Below are positions 61,868-64,000 of a DNA stretch of 64,000 nt, piece by piece. The notes below the pieces were generated by a model. The model did no database searches. It worked only from the letters and a program-made list of their open reading frames with translations, and was not told the DNA's origin. This DNA comes from Bin5 sp965220715 (GTDB lineage: Bacteria; Chloroflexota; Anaerolineae; Caldilineales; Caldilineaceae), in the NCBI GenBank assembly GCA_965220715.1, contig OZ244843.1:1240001-1304000 (forward strand), in the 5' to 3' direction. Position numbers and translations under genes: made by a program. Numbering within the stretch: the stretch's first letter is position 1; each line of letters opens with the position of its first letter.

Positions 61868-62040
61868 GTCCCCGCCACCGCCCTCCACAAGAACGCCCCC
61901 CAACCCCCTCCCCGCCATCAAAATCCACCCCGCCGCCCACCGCCTGAACAACCCCGACACGCCCAAACAAGCCGAATTTGAAACCAGCCCCCACAGCCAC
62001 ACCGCAAATCAACTCGCAGCCAGGTCGTAATCCTGCCCAT
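61868..62040 (+). pseudogene. Recurrent C-terminal module, copy D (decayed)
   Basis: CTCCACAAGAACGCCCCCCA followed by CATCAAAATCCACCCCGCC and CGCCTGAACAACCCCGACAC resembles copies B and E, with frame changes. It reads partly as IKIHPAAHRLNNPDTPKQAE in one frame. Confidence 0.4.
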
Positions 62041-62241
62041 CCTCAGAATTCCGCAAATCCTGATTCAGACAACTGCCCCCGGCCCCCCAATCAGTATCCC
62101 ACTTCGAATCCGCCGGCGCTCGTCGCACCAATCAGAATTCACCCCGGTATCCCATCTCATGATCTAGTGAATAGGGCCAAACACATATATCGCAGGTCGA
62201 AAACTTATTGTCACACTGAAAATAAACGCCCTCTGATGTAC

Positions 62242-62320
62242 TGTGCTTGTCCCAAAAACTGAACCATGAACTAACGTGCACAATGTAGCAATTCACCGAG
62301 CACGTGAAGGAGCAGTTTAA
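62242..62320 (+). mobile_element. IS3-like left end, degenerate
   Basis: TGTGCTTGTCCCAAAAACTG, then AACCATGAACTAACGTGCAC and TAGCAATTCACCGAGCACG match the ends at 21146, 58973 and 59806. An ATGGTCAAGAAAC follows at 62321. Confidence 0.55.
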
Positions 62321-62341
62321 TGGTCAAGAAACAACCTCGAG

Positions 62342-62452
62342 CTCGCCATCGCCCTCCACAACAATGCCCCCCAACCCCTTCCCCACCATCCAAACCCTCC
62401 ACATCGCCCAGCGTCTGGACAATCCGAAGACGCTGAAGCATACTATCCGCAT
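62342..62452 (+). pseudogene. Recurrent C-terminal module, copy E (decayed)
   Basis: Read with one frame change it gives LAIALHNNAPQPL then PTIQTLHIAQRLDNPKTLKH, the fullest view of the region upstream of the LDNPETLK segment. The end of the module is missing. Confidence 0.45.
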
Positions 62453-62552
62453 AGACAATTCATGCAGCGAATTCAATTCCTGAGCGCATCAACTGCGACA
62501 TTCAGCGTCATATAGGTCTACCCAACAGCGTGAACAGATACGTCAGCATGAA

Positions 62553-62819
62553 ATGGAAGTAAATTCCCCACCACTGAAATTTACCAGACACGCAGTTGAT
62601 GCAATGGCGGAGCGAATGATTCCCGCGGAATGGGTCCAACGCGTGGTTGCTGAGCCAACGTCGCGCGTGCCCGATCCACATGACCCGGAGGTGGAACGCT
62701 TTTTTCGTCGTATACCTGAAAAAGATAACCGCGTTTTGCGCGTAGCTGTGAATACCAATGTTGCACCCTGGCGGGTAGTGAGTGTATTCTTTGACCGGAA
62801 CATGAGAGGAAAACTATGA
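62553..62819 (+). CDS. DUF4258 family protein, toxin-like partner of DUF2283
   Basis: An 88-residue protein: LKFTRHAVDAMAERMIPAEW at the start, DPEVERFFRRIPEKDNRVLR in the middle and WRVVSVFFDRNMRG at the end. It matches DUF4258, small RelE-like proteins often found with a DUF2283 antitoxin. Its stop overlaps the DUF2283 start in ATGA. The pair is probably a type II toxin-antitoxin system. Confidence 0.8.
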   Translation: MEVNSPPLKFTRHAVDAMAERMIPAEWVQRVVAEPTSRVPDPHDPEVERFFRRIPEKDNRVLRVAVNTNVAPWRVVSVFFDRNMRGKL

Positions 62820-63016
62820 AACTACACATCGACAAAGAAGCCGACGCCCTCTACCTGCGCCTTGATGACTCTGCCATCGTCGAATCAGAAGAGGTCGCGC
62901 CCGGCGTCGTCCTCGACTACAACGAGGCCAACCAGGTCGTCGCCATCGAGATGCTCTACCTGTCGAAACGCTCCCCCAACCTGAACCTCTCCACCCTGGA
63001 ATTCGTCACAGCCTGA
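62816..63016 (+). CDS. DUF2283 family protein, antitoxin-like
   Basis: A 66-residue protein with the full DUF2283 pattern: MKLHIDKEADALYLRLDDSA, then ESEEVAPGVVLDYNEANQVV and AIEMLYLSKR. It is translationally coupled to the DUF4258 gene. A decayed copy of the same family is at 61756-61863. Confidence 0.85.
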   Translation: MKLHIDKEADALYLRLDDSAIVESEEVAPGVVLDYNEANQVVAIEMLYLSKRSPNLNLSTLEFVTA

Positions 63017-63217
63017 CCTGCCAACCACCCCCGCCCTCCCAAATCAGAATCCCACTTCCAGTCTTCCCGCACCCGCCGCACACGCCTGTATACACTCTGC
63101 TTGCCCCATTCCGCTGTCCCTACATTGTGGGACCCACCATATTCCTGGAGTGACACGGAACGCACTACAGCGGGCTGTAGAAGGAACTGTCCCCGCCTCA
63201 GAAGTATCAGTCGAAAA

Positions 63218-63250
63218 GACCACCGTCGAGCAGACGGTGGTCCTTTTGTT
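63218..63250. terminator. Rho-independent-type hairpin
   Basis: The perfect ten-base arms GACCACCGTC (63218-63227) and GACGGTGGTC (63233-63242) enclose a five-base loop and are followed by CTTTTGTTG; AAAA precedes the left arm. It could end transcription from both sides, between the DUF2283 gene and the minus-strand zinc-ribbon gene. Confidence 0.8.
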
Positions 63251-63294
63251 GTCTCGATTTGATTCGTCGTTGGTCTTGCCTGAAGCGTAATGGC

Positions 63295-63594
63295 CTACCG
63301 TGAGTTTCGACGTGTAAACACCGGTCTTGTGGGCATGGTTCGTCCACAGGATGTGCACGCAGAAGCCTCAACTCTGATCGTTTCGGCGCAGTACGGACAC
63401 CTCTTCGTCGTCCTGGCCTTGGGTGCGCGACCCTCTAAGACATTCGGTATAGGAGAGACTATCAACGCCCAGACGAGGAAGAATGGACCCAACAAGAAAA
63501 TGTTTACAATCCATCCGCAGCCGGAGTGCCCTTTGTTCGAAGCCACCCTTGAACCTGGGACCCCAGACAAGCTCCAAATCACGACAAACACCAC
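63295..63594 (-). CDS. Small membrane protein with C-terminal zinc ribbon
   Basis: A 99-residue frame. A hydrophobic helix IVNIFLLGPFFLVWALIVSP (about 29-48) is followed by a four-Cys zinc ribbon KRCPYCAETIRVEASACTSC then GRTMP. This CPYC...CTSCG pattern is a known bacterial zinc ribbon and is the reason to prefer this strand over the overlapping plus-strand frame at 63290-63649. The start (GTG 63594) is uncertain. Confidence 0.6.
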   Translation of the reverse strand: MVFVVIWSLSGVPGSRVASNKGHSGCGWIVNIFLLGPFFLVWALIVSPIPNVLEGRAPKARTTKRCPYCAETIRVEASACTSCGRTMPTRPVFTRRNSR

Positions 63595-63716
63595 TGCTTC
63601 TATCGTGATGTTTCAGTCTACAGTTTTTGAGCAGTCCCGCAAGCAGTAAATCATATTTCAGGCGGGGATGTCCGTTATGCCCCAACTGGTCTCAAAATCG
63701 GGTCAGAAGTCCAAAT

Positions 63717-63986
63717 TCACTCACCCCCGAATGCATATTGGACCAAATTGTTGACGATGACCGGCATGAAATCTTCAATGGGGAGCTCTGACAAATAAGC
63801 GGAACAATTAGCGTCTCCCTCCGGCAACGTCTGCCATAACGTGTGGGCGACCGCCATTCTATACTTCCAAATGTCATGCGACCTCATTTGTCGAAGGCTG
63901 GCGGCATGAGTTTCGATCAGGACGGTCAGTTCATCTCGTCCTTCCGCACATCTGCGTTCAGACGCCACAAATCCATTGGCGTACAT
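63717..63986 (-). CDS. Hypothetical protein, possibly partial
   Basis: An 89-residue frame ending NNLVQYAFGGE. There is no stop between the chosen ATG (63986) and the window edge, so the true N-terminus may lie outside. It is predicted helical and soluble (LTVLIETHAASLRQMRSHDI). No family was recognised. Confidence 0.5.
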   Translation of the reverse strand: MYANGFVASERRCAEGRDELTVLIETHAASLRQMRSHDIWKYRMAVAHTLWQTLPEGDANCSAYLSELPIEDFMPVIVNNLVQYAFGGE

Positions 63987-64000
63987 CAACCTCGCCCTTT

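Noticed and set aside
63290..63649. Plus-strand frame of 119 codons overlapping the zinc-ribbon gene
   Set aside because: The minus strand encodes a recognisable four-Cys zinc ribbon with a membrane helix, while the plus-strand product matches nothing known to me and has a poor ribosome site.

Overview
The window looks like a piece of a GC-rich chromosome from a Chloroflexota bacterium, most likely an Anaerolineae/Caldilineales type. This is inferred from the ABC-transporter repertoire, the twin-arginine lipoprotein substrate-binding proteins, the many small toxin-antitoxin pairs and the intergenic repeat families. No rRNA or tRNA gene was recognised. Coding is dense but interrupted by long repeat-filled gaps.

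Layout. 1-6644: end of a peptide/oligosaccharide ABC operon (binding-protein tail, two permeases, two ATPases) followed by a glycosidase-like protein and a hypothetical. 6645-9699: a large 112-bp tandem array. 9700-17844 (minus strand): a sugar ABC operon of the LplA/B/C type with two near-duplicate binding proteins and a divergent GroEL-like gene at its end. 18320-29825: a defence-like island holding an AT-rich three-gene ATPase/PIN cassette, an IS3 remnant, a phosphorothioate-type HNH nuclease with a DUF3883 partner, a phospholipase-D/NTPase fusion and a SIR2-DUF4020 protein; a nifS stub lies beyond it. 30690-35374: a second peptide ABC locus whose binding protein is a pseudogene. 35728-40814: membrane, lipoprotein and acyltransferase genes and an orphan antitoxin. 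40892-42687: an ATPase + DUF4276 pair. 43149-48665: a Mn/Zn-type ABC operon with a DtxR-like operator and winged-helix tails on both permeases, then an MFS transporter and an MNT-HEPN pair. 51428-58891: a HicB stub, a DUF4432 enzyme, a type IIG restriction-modification enzyme, a DUF4238 protein and a TIR protein. 58892-64000: an eroded zone of IS ends, repeated copies of an unknown protein module, and small toxin-antitoxin genes.

How it works together. The housekeeping theme is nutrient import (oligopeptides/oligosaccharides, sugars, transition metals). The accessory theme is defence: at least five candidate immune modules based on DNA or RNA cleavage or NAD depletion, plus relics of mobile elements and toxin-antitoxin genes. 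The least explained candidates are the ATPase-PIN-orphan cassette (18320-21040), the PLD-NTPase fusion (23616-25622), the ATPase-DUF4276 pair (40892-42687), the GroEL-like protein that appears to lack the hydrolytic aspartate (9700-11304), and a recurring decayed protein module tied to IS3-like ends (59053-62452).
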